A model generated the notes under the pieces. That model searched no databases and was not told the origin of the DNA. It saw nothing but the letters and a program-made list of their open reading frames with translations. A DNA stretch of 64,000 bases, taken from NCBI GenBank assembly GCA_016706685.1, contig JADJJE010000002.1:372001-436000 (forward strand), in the 5' to 3' direction. The translations under genes and the position numbers were made by a program. Shown here piece after piece: positions 7,837-17,351 of the stretch. Each line of letters begins with the position of its first letter. Position 1 is the stretch's first letter. This DNA comes from Sandaracinaceae bacterium (GTDB taxonomy: Bacteria > Myxococcota_A > Polyangia > Polyangiales > Houyiibacteriaceae).

Positions 7837-10233
7837 CTACTCCTGCACCCACAGCAGGTCGAGGCGCGTCACGGCCAGGTCTGCTTTGGTGGGCCGCACC
7901 ACCACCTCGGTGATGGGGGCGCTCGGCTGCTGGGCGGTCAGCTCGGCGAGGCGCGCCTGGAAGTCGGCCTCGAGCTCGGCCAGCTCTTCCTTGAGGGACG
8001 CGACGCTCTGCTCGGCGGCCTGCACCTGTTGCTGGTCCTGGCCGATGCGCGATGCGCTGCGCACGGCAGTGCCGGCACGCGCCACGCTGCGGCTGCCCAG
8101 CAGCGCGCCCAGCACCGTGGTGCCCACGTTCACGGCGGTGTCCATCTGCCGCTGCCGCACCTGCCCCTGTTCGTTCTTCACCTTCTGCTCGGCCTTGGTG
8201 ATGCGCTCACTCAGGCGCGCCAGCTTGGGCTCGAACGCCGCGCGCAGCTTGCCCATCTCGAGGTCGCGCGCCTCGCGCAGGCCGTGCTGCACGCGCGCCA
8301 CGAACGACGCGTGGTCTTCGCCCGCGCTGGACCACAGCTTGAGCGGCTTGCACTCGTAGAGCGTGAGCCCGAGGTCCTGGTAGGCCTGCGCCTTGATGGC
8401 CTTGTCGAGCGCCTTCCAGGTCTTGTCGGTGACGGCGCCGGCGGGCAGCGCCGCGAAGCGCGCGTTCGCGGGCGGGGCGTTGCGCAGGGGCAGGTTCTCG
8501 AGCGCGTGGGGCTCCACGTGGGCCAGCGTCTCGGTGGGGTCACGCCCCAGCCGTGGCGCGATGTACGACGCCTGCTGCCAAAGGTCGGTGCTGGTCTTGG
8601 CGTGCTTGTAGTGCTGCGACAGCGTGATCAGCAGCCCCGCGTGGTAGCGGCAGCCGTCGGTGCCGCCCAGGAACGTCTCGGCGATGCCTGCGGGCACCAC
8701 GGGGCGCGACTCGTCGGGCGCGCCCGGGGTGGGGGCTGCGCTGCCGACGCCTGCAGCTTGCGTGGCGGCCAGCACGGCGCTCGGAGCGCTGATGGTGGCG
8801 GGCGCGGCCATGCCTTCGCCCCCGTCGCGCGAGAGGCTGCGCAGCTGGTCACGCGTGAGCGGCCCGCGCAGGTACGACAGCGCCCAGCGCGTCTGGAACA
8901 GGTCGGGGCCCGCGTCGTGCACGTTGTTCAGCACGAACTGGCGGCCCTTGAGCCCGGCCAGGCGCGCCTCCATGGCGGCGCGGTCGAAGCCCTGGCCCGT
9001 GGAGCTGGCCGCGCCCGCGAGGCCGTCCAACACGCGCGCCATGTCGCGCTCGGTCTGCAGGCGCCCCAGCATCCACGTGCCGCAGTTGGAGAGCGCCTTG
9101 TAGTCCACGTCCACCGGGTTCTGCGTGGCCAGCACCACCCCCAGGCCGAACGCGCGCGCCTGCTTGAGCAGCGTGAGCATGGGGCCCTTGGACGACGGGT
9201 TGGCCACGGGCGGCAGGTAGCCGAAGACCTCGTCCATGTAGAGGATGGCGCGCAGGCTCGACGTGCCCGACTGCGTGCGCATCCACGCGATGACCTCGTT
9301 GAGCAGCAGCGTCACGAAGAACATGCGCTGCGCGTCGTCGAGGTGCGCGATGGACAGGATGCTGATGCGCGGGTGCCCGTCTTCGCGCCGCAGCAGGCGC
9401 CCCACGTCGAGAGGCTCGCCCTCGAGCCAGGCCGAGAAGCCAGGCGACGCGAGGATGCTGTTGACGCCCATGGCGAGCGACGCGCGCTCCTTCGCGGGGT
9501 AGAACGACTCGAGGTCCATCACGCCCACGCGCGTGAACGGCGGCGCCTGGATGCGGCGCACCAGGTCCGCGAGGCTCACGTCTTCGCCGTTGTTCCAGGC
9601 GCTGGTGAGCAGGTTGGACAAGAAGATGTGCTCGCGGCTGCGCACGGGGTCGGCCTCGATGCCGAGCATGCCCAGGAGGCCGCTGACCGCACCCAGCACG
9701 CGCTCGCGCAGGGCGTCGGGGTCTGCACGCAGCTCTGCGGGCGGCACGGCGAGCGACCGCATGATGGAGATGGGCCGCGCGATCTGGCTGCCGGGCGTGT
9801 ACAGCACCACCTCGGCCGCGTCGCGGAAGCGCCGGATGCGCTCGCCGTCCTGGCCCCAGTCAGCCAACCCCGTGCGCCACTGCGCTGCCACCGTGCTGGC
9901 GTGCTCCGCGGGCGTCTGCCCCTTGCGGCTCGCCTCGCTCGGGTCGATGTAGGGCAGGAAGTCCTCGGCCCGCAGCTCCGGGAAGCGCAGCGCCAGGTTG
10001 CCCAGGTCGCCCTTCGGGTCGATCACGATGGCGGGGATGCCGTCGATCGCGGCCTCTTCCAGCAGCGACACGCACAGGCCGGTCTTGCCGCTGCCCGTCA
10101 TGCCCACGCAGAAGGCGTGCGTGGTGAGGTCCTTCGCGTCGTAGAGCACCAGCTCGTCGTGCCGCAGGGCGCCGTCGTCGGTGCCCACGCGCTTGCCCAG
10201 GTAGAACGCGCCCAGCTTCTCGAAGTCGGTCAC
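7837..10233 (-). CDS. HerA-like ATP-binding protein with C-terminal coiled coil
   Basis: 798 residues. Walker A is GMTGSGKT (44-51), and AIVIDPKGDLGNL is the characteristic strand after it in HerA/FtsK-type ATPases. Walker B is ILYMDEVFGYLP, followed by the sensor-like VVLATQNPVDVDYKA. The C-terminal 200 residues contain a heptad-rich stretch (ERITKAEQKVKNEQGQ and LKEELAELEADFQARL) around a small Gly/Ala segment, VLGALLGSRSVA. Such proteins are usually annotated as DUF87/helicase HerA-like proteins; the true role is unknown. Its start overlaps the upstream TPR gene by 4 bases, which indicates translational coupling as last gene of a four-gene operon. Confidence 0.85.
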   Translation of the reverse strand: MTDFEKLGAFYLGKRVGTDDGALRHDELVLYDAKDLTTHAFCVGMTGSGKTGLCVSLLEEAAIDGIPAIVIDPKGDLGNLALRFPELRAEDFLPYIDPSEASRKGQTPAEHASTVAAQWRTGLADWGQDGERIRRFRDAAEVVLYTPGSQIARPISIMRSLAVPPAELRADPDALRERVLGAVSGLLGMLGIEADPVRSREHIFLSNLLTSAWNNGEDVSLADLVRRIQAPPFTRVGVMDLESFYPAKERASLAMGVNSILASPGFSAWLEGEPLDVGRLLRREDGHPRISILSIAHLDDAQRMFFVTLLLNEVIAWMRTQSGTSSLRAILYMDEVFGYLPPVANPSSKGPMLTLLKQARAFGLGVVLATQNPVDVDYKALSNCGTWMLGRLQTERDMARVLDGLAGAASSTGQGFDRAAMEARLAGLKGRQFVLNNVHDAGPDLFQTRWALSYLRGPLTRDQLRSLSRDGGEGMAAPATISAPSAVLAATQAAGVGSAAPTPGAPDESRPVVPAGIAETFLGGTDGCRYHAGLLITLSQHYKHAKTSTDLWQQASYIAPRLGRDPTETLAHVEPHALENLPLRNAPPANARFAALPAGAVTDKTWKALDKAIKAQAYQDLGLTLYECKPLKLWSSAGEDHASFVARVQHGLREARDLEMGKLRAAFEPKLARLSERITKAEQKVKNEQGQVRQRQMDTAVNVGTTVLGALLGSRSVARAGTAVRSASRIGQDQQQVQAAEQSVASLKEELAELEADFQARLAELTAQQPSAPITEVVVRPTKADLAVTRLDLLWVQE

Positions 10234-12404
10234 GGGGCGGTCTCACCGCTCGTGGCCAGCGTCTCCACCAAGCTGCGGCTCATCTGATACTCCACGTAGT
10301 TGACCATGCCGGTGGCGAACACGGCCTCGTAGCCCGTGCGCGCCGCGCGCGTGTCGCCCGCCGCCGTCTGCCGCACCGCCACGTAGAAGTGCGCCTCGGC
10401 GCGCTGACCGGCCGTGGTGGCTGCCGCGACGAGGCCCGGACCGTCCAGCGTCCCCGCGCCGAAGGCGGCCAGGCGCCCGTACCAGGGGGTGTGGCGGGCA
10501 AAGCGCTCGAGCACGGCGTCCACCTCTTCACCGGCGGGCTCCCCCGCGCGCAGCGCCACGAACTGCGTCCAGAGCGCGAAGTACACCTTCCACTCGGGGG
10601 CCAGGCCCAGGTTCAGCAGCGCACGGCGGTAGAGCTCGCGCATGAGCGGCAGGTCGGGCGTGGCCGTGGTCAGGTGCATCATGGGCACCATGTAGATCTC
10701 GCGCTCGAGCGGGCTCGCTTCCACGGCGGCCAGGAACGCGATGCGCGCCTGCTCGCGGGAGCCGAGCGTGTCGAGCAGCACGCCGCGCCGCGACTGCACG
10801 AAGCCCACGCCTTGCTCGCTCAGCTGGGGCAGGGCGGCGTCGTAGAGGTCCAGCGCCTGCCGGTACATGCGCTGCGCCTGCGCTTCGTTGCCGGCCACGT
10901 GGAACGCGTTGCCCAGCTCCTGGAGCAGGCCCGCGCGCTGCACGTTGACCTCGAGCGACTCGCCCAGCGTGCGGTCGAGCGCGCGGCGCAGCAGGTCCGC
11001 CGCCGGCTCCGCGTTGCCGAGGCGTGTCTCGAACGTGCCGAACTCGCGCAGCACTTCGTTGAGCGGGCCTGCCTCGAGGCTGGCCAGGAAGTGCTGCCGC
11101 GCGCCGTCGGGGTGTCCCGAGTGCAGCTCGACCATGGCCGCCAAGAACTCGATCTGGGCGAGCGACACGGGCGCGGGCGAGCTCGGGAAGCGCGTGGCGC
11201 GCTCGGTCAGCAGCCTCCGCGCATGCGCGGTGAGCGCGCGTCCAGCGGCGGGGTCTTCGTCGAACACGCCGCGCTCGATGAACTCGTTCAGCTGCGCCAG
11301 CGCTTCGTCGTAGAGTTCACGGTTCTCGGGGTCGAGCGCCAGGGCCACCACGTACCATGCGGTCGCGTCCTCGGAGCGCCCCTCGGCGGCCTCCACGGCG
11401 GCGAGGCACTCCGGGAAGCGGGTGTCGCGCGGGTAGTCGCGCAGACCACGGCGGCAGATGCCCTGCGCCGTGTCCGGCCGCGAGCGGCCATAGGCCTCGG
11501 ACAGCTGCGAGAGCGCCTCGGCCCCCGCCTCCGAGCGGCCCTGCGCGGCCACCAGCAGCTCCAGCAGCTGCGCCTCGGTGCGCCCACGCAGCCCCATCTC
11601 GCGCACCTTGCGGATGGCCCCGTCCACGTCGCCCACGCGCAGGTACACCGCCACCACGTCGATGGGCGCGATGCGCCCGATCTGCAGCGGCAGCGACGGG
11701 GGGTACTCGGACAGCACGCCCTGCATGCCGGCCTCCGACGCGGCGCGCATCACGAAGTCGCGGCGGTCGATGTGCAGCTGGGCCAGCGTCTCCAGCACCG
11801 ACGGCGACGACGTGTAGTGCGCGTGCTCTTCCCACACGTCGATCAGCGAGGAGTAGCGCTGCAGGAAGTCCGGCAGGCTCTCGCGGGAAGTGCGACCCCA
11901 CTGCGACACCTGCTGATACTGCTCTTCGGCGCTGAGGCCGCCGCCCTCGGGCGCCTCGATCACGATGCGGCGCAGCACCTCGAGCGCACCCAGCACGGGG
12001 CCCTCGTCGCCACGCGGCGAGCCCAGCTCCACGATGCGAAGCGCCACCGGCGCGAGGCTCTCTGGCACCCGGTCGCTGGTGTAGTCGCTGGGCACCAGCA
12101 GGTCCGTGCACGCCGCGAAGTGCTCGAGCAGCGCCTCGTAGTCGTCGCCCTCCACGAGGGGGCGGCCCACGCCGTCCAGGTAGGCGAACAGCCGCTGCCG
12201 GTCGACCTCGCGGCGCGGGTTGTCCAGCTCGAGCCCGTGGAACGCGCGGCGGGTGGGCGGGAAGCTCGCCTCGTCGAGGGGGCCCACCGAGTCGGGCGTG
12301 GTGCTGCCGCCGGGGGTGGAGCCTCCGCAGCCGGCCAGCGAAGTCAGGAGGGCGAGCGCCAAGAACAAGGAGGGCGCGGGAGCGAGCGGGCGTCGATGGG
12401 TCAT
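10230..12404 (-). CDS. TPR-repeat lipoprotein
   Basis: 724 residues. A signal peptide with lipobox LAGC (C26) anchors it in the envelope. The rest is almost entirely helical hairpins of the tetratricopeptide type, for example AEGRSEDATAWYVVALALDP and VAGNEAQAQRMYRQALDLYD. It is thus probably a protein-protein scaffold. It lies between the SPFH-like gene (63 bases upstream) and the HerA-like gene (4-base overlap). Specific function unknown. Confidence 0.85.
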   Translation of the reverse strand: MTHRRPLAPAPSLFLALALLTSLAGCGGSTPGGSTTPDSVGPLDEASFPPTRRAFHGLELDNPRREVDRQRLFAYLDGVGRPLVEGDDYEALLEHFAACTDLLVPSDYTSDRVPESLAPVALRIVELGSPRGDEGPVLGALEVLRRIVIEAPEGGGLSAEEQYQQVSQWGRTSRESLPDFLQRYSSLIDVWEEHAHYTSSPSVLETLAQLHIDRRDFVMRAASEAGMQGVLSEYPPSLPLQIGRIAPIDVVAVYLRVGDVDGAIRKVREMGLRGRTEAQLLELLVAAQGRSEAGAEALSQLSEAYGRSRPDTAQGICRRGLRDYPRDTRFPECLAAVEAAEGRSEDATAWYVVALALDPENRELYDEALAQLNEFIERGVFDEDPAAGRALTAHARRLLTERATRFPSSPAPVSLAQIEFLAAMVELHSGHPDGARQHFLASLEAGPLNEVLREFGTFETRLGNAEPAADLLRRALDRTLGESLEVNVQRAGLLQELGNAFHVAGNEAQAQRMYRQALDLYDAALPQLSEQGVGFVQSRRGVLLDTLGSREQARIAFLAAVEASPLEREIYMVPMMHLTTATPDLPLMRELYRRALLNLGLAPEWKVYFALWTQFVALRAGEPAGEEVDAVLERFARHTPWYGRLAAFGAGTLDGPGLVAAATTAGQRAEAHFYVAVRQTAAGDTRAARTGYEAVFATGMVNYVEYQMSRSLVETLATSGETAP

Positions 12405-12467
12405 GAGTTGGGCGCAGGATACCGAGCGAAGCCCCGGGGGGCACGCCCATAACGGGCAGCGCCCCGC

Positions 12468-13241
12468 TCAGCCGCCGGAGGGCCGCGCGTCCAGACCGAG
12501 GATGGTCTCCAGGGTGAGTCCCAGCTTGGACAGGTTCTCCTCGAGCGTCTCCTCGAGGCGCTCCCGCAGCCGCTCGCGATCGCGGGGCGCCTCTCGTGCC
12601 ACCGTCTCCCGCAGCGCCGCCTCCAACACCTCCCGCCCGATGCGGGCCATGACCTCCTCCGGCTGGCCGAGAAAACGCTCTACCGCGCTCTCGAGGTTGG
12701 CCGGGTGCAGCTTCAGCAGCAGCGACGCCTCGAGCGCCCACGTCTCACCCCCGGGGGCGAACACCTGCTCCACGCGGGCGTTCACCGGGAACGGCCGCAG
12801 CGACATGCATGTGGCCAGCTCCACGAACGGGATCAAGAAGCGCTGCTGCCCCGGCCGCAGCAGCCGGTGGCCCACCACGCTCCCGTCCGGGAGCCGGTCC
12901 GCAGCGCCGCCCGAGATGACCCACAGCTCGCCTGGGCGCGCGCGCAGCAGCTGGCGCATCATCAGCGCGCCGAGCACGGCCGTGAGCAGCACCACGCCGC
13001 CCGCCAGGAAGCGCACCGGCACGCGGCCAACGGTGGCTCCGGTGGCCAGCAGGAGGAGCCCCCCCAACAGCAGCGGCAGCAGCGCGATGGGCAGCGCCTT
13101 CCTCGGGCTGGGCGTGTGCGGCTTCTGCGCGAGCTGCTCGGTCAGCGCCCGCTTCTCCGCCTCGAGCGCCTCTACGCGTTGTTCGAGGGCGTCGGCGCGC
13201 TGTCGCGCGGCTAGGTCGTCGTCGCGGAATGCCCCGGCCAT
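12468..13241 (-). CDS. SPFH/Band 7-like membrane protein
   Basis: 257 residues. The N-terminus is a coiled coil (ADALEQRVEALEAEKRALTE), then come two transmembrane segments (residues about 50-70 and 78-92). The following domain (GELWVISGGAADRLPDGSVV, then a long amphipathic helical tail with Glu/Arg repeats) resembles the SPFH fold of flotillin/stomatin proteins. The match is by pattern, so it is tentative. It starts 9 bases after the upstream gene stop and so belongs to the same operon. Such proteins organise membrane domains. Confidence 0.65.
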   Translation of the reverse strand: MAGAFRDDDLAARQRADALEQRVEALEAEKRALTEQLAQKPHTPSPRKALPIALLPLLLGGLLLLATGATVGRVPVRFLAGGVVLLTAVLGALMMRQLLRARPGELWVISGGAADRLPDGSVVGHRLLRPGQQRFLIPFVELATCMSLRPFPVNARVEQVFAPGGETWALEASLLLKLHPANLESAVERFLGQPEEVMARIGREVLEAALRETVAREAPRDRERLRERLEETLEENLSKLGLTLETILGLDARPSGG

Positions 13242-13250
13242 GCCGTGGTT

Positions 13251-13874
13251 CTATACGGTTGTGGCCGCGGGCGCGAGCATGCTGCGGATGGTGGGCACCG
13301 CGGCCGGGTCGAGCCACAGCGAGAAGCCGCGGCCGTCTTGGCCCCACCAGTGCACCAGCTGGAAGTCCACTTGGCCGCCGAGCGCGCTCGTCAGCTTGGG
13401 CGCGTCCGAGCGCGGGTAGGGCACCCCCTGGAACACCTCTTCGAAGGTGGAGAGCTTGGCCTGCCCCGCGCTCACCAGCGCGTAGGGCTTGAAGAACGAC
13501 GTCTGTGAGCCGAACTGCGCCTTGGCGATGGCCGCGCTGCGCTCGAGGCCGTCGAGCGGCTCCATGGACACTCCCACGCGCCCGAGGCTGGTGGCGCACA
13601 CGTGCACCTGGGCGCCGCGCTCGTTGCTGGTGGCCAGCGCGTGCAGCAGCTTCTCGCCCAGGTGCGGCACGCCACCGCCCGGCATCAGCGGACCGATGTA
13701 GCAGACCGCGCTCCACCACGACGTGATGGTCTCGCCATCGCTCAACCCGAACTCCTCCTGGTGCTGCTTCTGCATCAGGTTCCCGCGCCCACCCGCAGCC
13801 TTCACGCTGCGGAAGTAGTTGGCGTACCAGATGCCCAGCACCACGACGATGACCACGAACGGCAGATAGCTCAT
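13251..13874 (-). CDS. Hypothetical membrane-anchored protein
   Basis: 207 residues, not recognised. ATG 13874 is chosen because AGGAGA lies just upstream; an earlier in-frame ATG at 13919 lacks a ribosome site. A single N-terminal transmembrane helix (SYLPFVVIVVVLGIWYANYF) is followed by a soluble alpha/beta domain. It is the first gene of the leftward operon with the SPFH-like, TPR lipoprotein and HerA-like genes, so it is presumably part of one envelope-associated system. Confidence 0.75.
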   Translation of the reverse strand: MSYLPFVVIVVVLGIWYANYFRSVKAAGGRGNLMQKQHQEEFGLSDGETITSWWSAVCYIGPLMPGGGVPHLGEKLLHALATSNERGAQVHVCATSLGRVGVSMEPLDGLERSAAIAKAQFGSQTSFFKPYALVSAGQAKLSTFEEVFQGVPYPRSDAPKLTSALGGQVDFQLVHWWGQDGRGFSLWLDPAAVPTIRSMLAPAATTV

Positions 13875-13977
13875 CTCGATCTCCTCTCGTCGGCGTTTAC
13901 TCGCTGGGGACCCGTTCACGCAAGCGACTTTCTGCTACGTGGCACGTCTCGGGCGCCGATCGGACACTGACTGAACG

Positions 13978-14853
13978 TCAGCTCGCGAACGCCGGGCGCA
14001 GCACCTCGCGCGCGAAAGTCGCGAACGACGTGGGCGTGGTGGTCTGCGCGCTGCGCGGCTCGGCGGGGACCATGCGGCCGTTGCCGAGGCCCTCCAGCAT
14101 GCCGCGGTACAGCGTCACCACGAACTCGGGCACGCCCGCGCCGCGCATCCCGTCGAGGGCGGCGTCGAGCGGCACGGACACGAAGCTCACGTTGCGCTCC
14201 AGCACGCCGGTGAGGATGTCCGCCACCTCGCTCATGGACAGGTCCTCGGGGCCGTGGATGCCGCGGTAGCGATGCCCGCTCCACGTGGCGCGCAGCTCCT
14301 CGGCCGCGACCCGCGCGATGTCGCGCGTGGCGACCAGCGGCATCTTGGTGTCGGCGGGCTGCGGCATGTACCACGCGCCGTCGCTGCGGATGGTGCCCAG
14401 GTTCCCGAGGAAGTTCTCCATGAAGTACGCGGGGCGCAGGGCCAGCACGTTGGGGAGCTGCGCGCGGAAGGCCTCCTCCACGTGGCGCATCAGCGTGACC
14501 GGCCCGTTCCCGTCGTTGTGGGCGCCCACGCTGGAGAGCACTACCACGCGCGTGACGCCCGCCTTCGCCGCGGCAGCGGCGGCGATCTTGGCAGTGCCCG
14601 AGGTCCACGCCGCGAAGTCTGGCCTGTAGGCCGGCGGGGTGAGCCAGAACGCGGCATGCACGCCCTCGAATGCGCGCTCGAGGGTGGCCGGGTCGTCGAT
14701 GCTGCCCGCCACCACGCGGGCCCCGCGGGCGGCCAGGTCGGCCACCTTCGACGGGTCGCGCTGGATGACGACCAGCGACTCGCCGGCGGCCAAGAGGGCC
14801 TCCGCGAGCGGGCGTCCGATGTTTCCGTTGGGGGTGTTGATCAGGATGGTCAT
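13978..14853 (-). CDS. NmrA-like NAD(P)-binding oxidoreductase/regulator
   Basis: 291 residues. The start MTILINTPNGNIGRPLAEAL is a Rossmann fold with the NxxGxxG dinucleotide motif of NmrA-type atypical short-chain dehydrogenases. The stretches VIQRDPSKVADLAARGA, VVAGSIDDPATLERAF and VLSSVGAH fit the family, which includes NAD(P)H-quinone oxidoreductases such as QOR2. The start at 14853 has GAGGAG upstream. A divergent LysR gene lies 121 bases away, a classical arrangement in which the regulator controls the enzyme gene. Confidence 0.88.
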   Translation of the reverse strand: MTILINTPNGNIGRPLAEALLAAGESLVVIQRDPSKVADLAARGARVVAGSIDDPATLERAFEGVHAAFWLTPPAYRPDFAAWTSGTAKIAAAAAAKAGVTRVVVLSSVGAHNDGNGPVTLMRHVEEAFRAQLPNVLALRPAYFMENFLGNLGTIRSDGAWYMPQPADTKMPLVATRDIARVAAEELRATWSGHRYRGIHGPEDLSMSEVADILTGVLERNVSFVSVPLDAALDGMRGAGVPEFVVTLYRGMLEGLGNGRMVPAEPRSAQTTTPTSFATFAREVLRPAFAS

Positions 14854-14954
14854 GGGCTCTGCTCCTCGCCGACGGCTCCGTGCGTGGCGTCTTGGGTTCG
14901 AGACCATCCTGGGTGCTCCGTAAGATTGAGTAAAACGACTAGGACTCACTATGA

Positions 14955-14971
14955 GTTGAGAGATACTCAAC
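14955..14971. promoter_or_regulatory. LysR-type binding site (T-N11-A palindrome)
   Basis: GTTGAG-AGATA-CTCAAC is a perfect 6-5-6 inverted repeat that contains the T-N11-A motif of LysR-family binding sites. It lies between the divergent NmrA-like and LysR genes and ends 3 bases before the LysR start codon. A second partial TTGAGT is at about 14927. Confidence 0.65.
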
Positions 14972-14974
14972 CAC

Positions 14975-15907
14975 GTGGACCACGCTCGCCTCGCCCAAGC
15001 CAACCTGAACCTGCTCGTCACGCTGGACGTGCTGCTCGAGACGCGCAGCGTCACGCGCGCGGCCGAGCGGCTGGGCGTCACCGTGTCCGCCGTCAGCCAT
15101 GGGCTGCGGGCGCTGCGTGAGAGCTTCGACGACCCGCTCTTCGTGCGCACGCGCGCCGGTCTCGAGCCCACGCCGCGCGCGCTGGGGCTCGCGGGGCCCC
15201 TGCGCCAGGGGCTGCGCACGCTCGACCAGACGCTCGAAGACGACCCGCGCTTCGACCCGGCCACCAGCACGCGCACCTTCACGCTGGCCACCACGGACTA
15301 TGTGGCCACCATCCTCGCGGGGCCCCTGATGCGCGCGCTGGCCGAGACCGCTCCAGGCGTGACGCTGGACATCCGCTCGGTGCCCGAGGCCGAGGTGGAG
15401 GGGCAGCTGGCGCGCAGCGAATTGGACGTGGCGATCAGTCCGCCCGCCCCGGCTCTAGATGGTCTGATGCGCCGCCGACTGTTGGACGATGGCTTCGCGT
15501 GCTTGGTGCGCGAGGGGCACCCGCGCGTGGGCAAGCGGCTCTCGCTCGCCACTTATGTGGCTCTGCAGCATGCGCTGATCAGCCCGCAGGGCAGCGGCAC
15601 CAGCATCGTAGACCGTCTCTTGACCGAGCGCGGCCTCGCGCGGCACGTGGCGCTGCGCGTGCAGAGCTTCGTCACCGCTCCGCTGGTGGTAGCCGAGTCC
15701 GACCTGATCCTCACCGCACCCACGTTGCTGGTGCGCACCTTCGCGCGGCATGCAGGGGTGCGCGTGCTTCCGCCGCCCCTCAGCGTGCCGCGCTTCACCG
15801 TGTACAGCTTCTGGCACCAGCGTGTGGAGCGCGACCCGGCCCACACATGGCTGCGTGCCCGCCTGGTGGACGCGGCGGTGCTGGCCAGCCGCGCGAAGGC
15901 GGGGTGA
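14975..15907 (+). CDS. LysR-family transcriptional regulator
   Basis: 310 residues. The N-terminal winged helix is typical: LNLLVTLDVLLETRSVTRAA, ERLGVTVSAVSHGLRALRES. The PLFVRTRAGLEPT strand resembles the NodD/NahR/DntR branch. The effector-binding domain follows. The start is GTG at 14975, the first possible start after a stop at 14957; no ribosome site is visible, so the message may be almost leaderless. It likely controls the divergent NmrA-like gene, with a binding palindrome directly upstream. Confidence 0.93.
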   Translation: MDHARLAQANLNLLVTLDVLLETRSVTRAAERLGVTVSAVSHGLRALRESFDDPLFVRTRAGLEPTPRALGLAGPLRQGLRTLDQTLEDDPRFDPATSTRTFTLATTDYVATILAGPLMRALAETAPGVTLDIRSVPEAEVEGQLARSELDVAISPPAPALDGLMRRRLLDDGFACLVREGHPRVGKRLSLATYVALQHALISPQGSGTSIVDRLLTERGLARHVALRVQSFVTAPLVVAESDLILTAPTLLVRTFARHAGVRVLPPPLSVPRFTVYSFWHQRVERDPAHTWLRARLVDAAVLASRAKAG

Positions 15908-15928
15908 ACCGAGGGCGCCTGCGCGCGG

Positions 15929-16696
15929 CTACTCTCGCAGCGTCGCGCGGCGCTCGATGGAACCCAGCTCGTCGGCGGGGATCGGGACGTGTGAGTGCAG
16001 CCCCGCGAAGACGCGCTCGACGGAGTACAGCATGGTGCCGCCCTCGGGGCGCCCCTGGTTGTCCCAGACCTCCCAGCGCAGCCAGCCGTGGTCGAACCGG
16101 GCCTTCGAGCCCGCGGTGGCGTCCCCCGTGCTCCACGTCTTGGTGGGCAGCTCGTCGTAGTCCAGCAGCGGGAACGTGCGGAGGGACCGCGCGCCAGAGG
16201 CCAATGCGCTGCGCAGCCCACGGCGCAGCTCGCGTCGGAAGTCGAGCGGCAGCGCACCGCGCACCGGGCCGTGCAGGAACACACCGTCCCAGCGCGCCAC
16301 GTACTCCTGCGCGGGCGTGCCCACGGGGTGGCGTCGCAGGCCCTCCGGGGTGGCGAACACGCGGTAGGTCGGCTCGCCCGGCGCGACCGAGAGCGCCTCC
16401 ATGGCCGGGACCGCCGCGGGGTCGAACGCCTGCCAGAAGCGCCAGCGCTCGTTGGTGTCGCCGCTCAGCCCGTGCGCCTTCCCACGCGCCATCGCCAGCA
16501 GGACCGCCGACTCGGTGGCCGGGTCGGCCACGCTCTCGCCACGCAGCAGCTGTTCGAGCGACACGCGCTGCGCCGGCAGCTCGCGCCCGTCGATGCGTGT
16601 GTCCACGGTCACCACCTGCTCGTCGAGCGACAACGTCAGCGTGCGCGTGCCCGCGTACCAAGGGACGGTCCAGCTGCGATCGGGGTGCTTCGGCAT
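15929..16696 (-). CDS. Hypothetical protein
   Basis: 255 residues, family not recognised. The start MPKHPDRSWTVPWYAGTRTL at 16696 is preferred; the frame is open to 16837, but that extension is arginine/proline rich like noncoding frames. There is no signal peptide or membrane segment. The C-terminal half has many tryptophans and tyrosines (RWEVWDNQGRPEGGTMLYS). It is convergent with the LysR gene (21 bases apart) and divergent from the broken membrane gene. Confidence 0.7.
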   Translation of the reverse strand: MPKHPDRSWTVPWYAGTRTLTLSLDEQVVTVDTRIDGRELPAQRVSLEQLLRGESVADPATESAVLLAMARGKAHGLSGDTNERWRFWQAFDPAAVPAMEALSVAPGEPTYRVFATPEGLRRHPVGTPAQEYVARWDGVFLHGPVRGALPLDFRRELRRGLRSALASGARSLRTFPLLDYDELPTKTWSTGDATAGSKARFDHGWLRWEVWDNQGRPEGGTMLYSVERVFAGLHSHVPIPADELGSIERRATLRE

Positions 16697-16755
16697 GATG
16701 CCCGGAGCGTGGCACGCTGGGGCGGCGCGAGGCCACCGTGCTAGCGTTGCACTGC

Positions 16756-17130
16756 ATGGATTCGCAGCCGAGCGAGGGCGAGCAAGACGGAACGCAGCGC
16801 TGGTTCGCGGGCCTGCCGTCGGTGGGGGTGGTCCCACCCGAGGCGCTCACCGATGTGCATCGACGTGTGGCGGAGAAGGCGCTGCGCCAGGTGCGTCGCC
16901 AGCGGGCACCTGGTGCCCGGGAGTCTCGCCATCCTGATCCTGCTCGTCGTGATGGTGCGTGTGCCAGGCATGCTGTGCTTGGTGCTGCCGTTGGTGCTGC
17001 TCTTCGCCTTCTACGGCCCTCGGTTCTTCGAGCGCAGTTGGCGGCTGCGCGCGCTCCCCCGTTGGGTGGACGACCGCGGGATCCACGGCACCGTCGAGCG
17101 CTTCGAGGGGCACCAACCGTCCATGTCTCG
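16756..17130 (+). pseudogene. Small membrane protein gene, apparently frameshifted
   Basis: The frame from ATG 16756 reads MDSQPSEGEQDGTQRWFAGL and then a good helix (DVHRRVAEKALRQVRRQ), but it becomes noncoding-like after about 16905. From the same point the +1-shifted frame reads a long hydrophobic segment (GSLAILILLVVMVRVPGM, LVLPLVLLFAF) followed by RSWRLRALPRWVDDRGIHG with strong G/C third positions. The two parts look like one protein broken by a single-base change near 16895-16910. The end is uncertain. A sequencing error would give the same picture. Confidence 0.5.
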
Positions 17131-17351
17131 AAAGCAGTTCCTTGGTCAGCTCGCTCCCCGAGAATCAGATGTCCACCGGGGGTACGGGTCCTCGGCTTCT
17201 TCGGCTCGACGTGCTGGTCGAGATCGGCCTGGTGCTGAGGGTCGAAGAACTCCCCAGGCTCGGGCGCCCTGGGGCCCAACGCCGCCATCGAGAAGCCAGC
17301 ACGGCGCCCGGCGGAGTCCAATACCTGCACGTCCAAACCACCTCGGATCGC

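Noticed and set aside
10389..12452. 687-codon plus-strand open frame over the TPR lipoprotein gene
   Set aside because: Composition is that of an antisense shadow (H, R, Q, A, V rich), and the minus strand has a signal peptide, lipobox and TPR pattern.
13978..15294. Extended start of the NmrA-like protein at 15294
   Set aside because: The extension would cross the divergent LysR gene and is Ser/Arg-rich noise; the Rossmann start at 14853 has a GAGGAG site.
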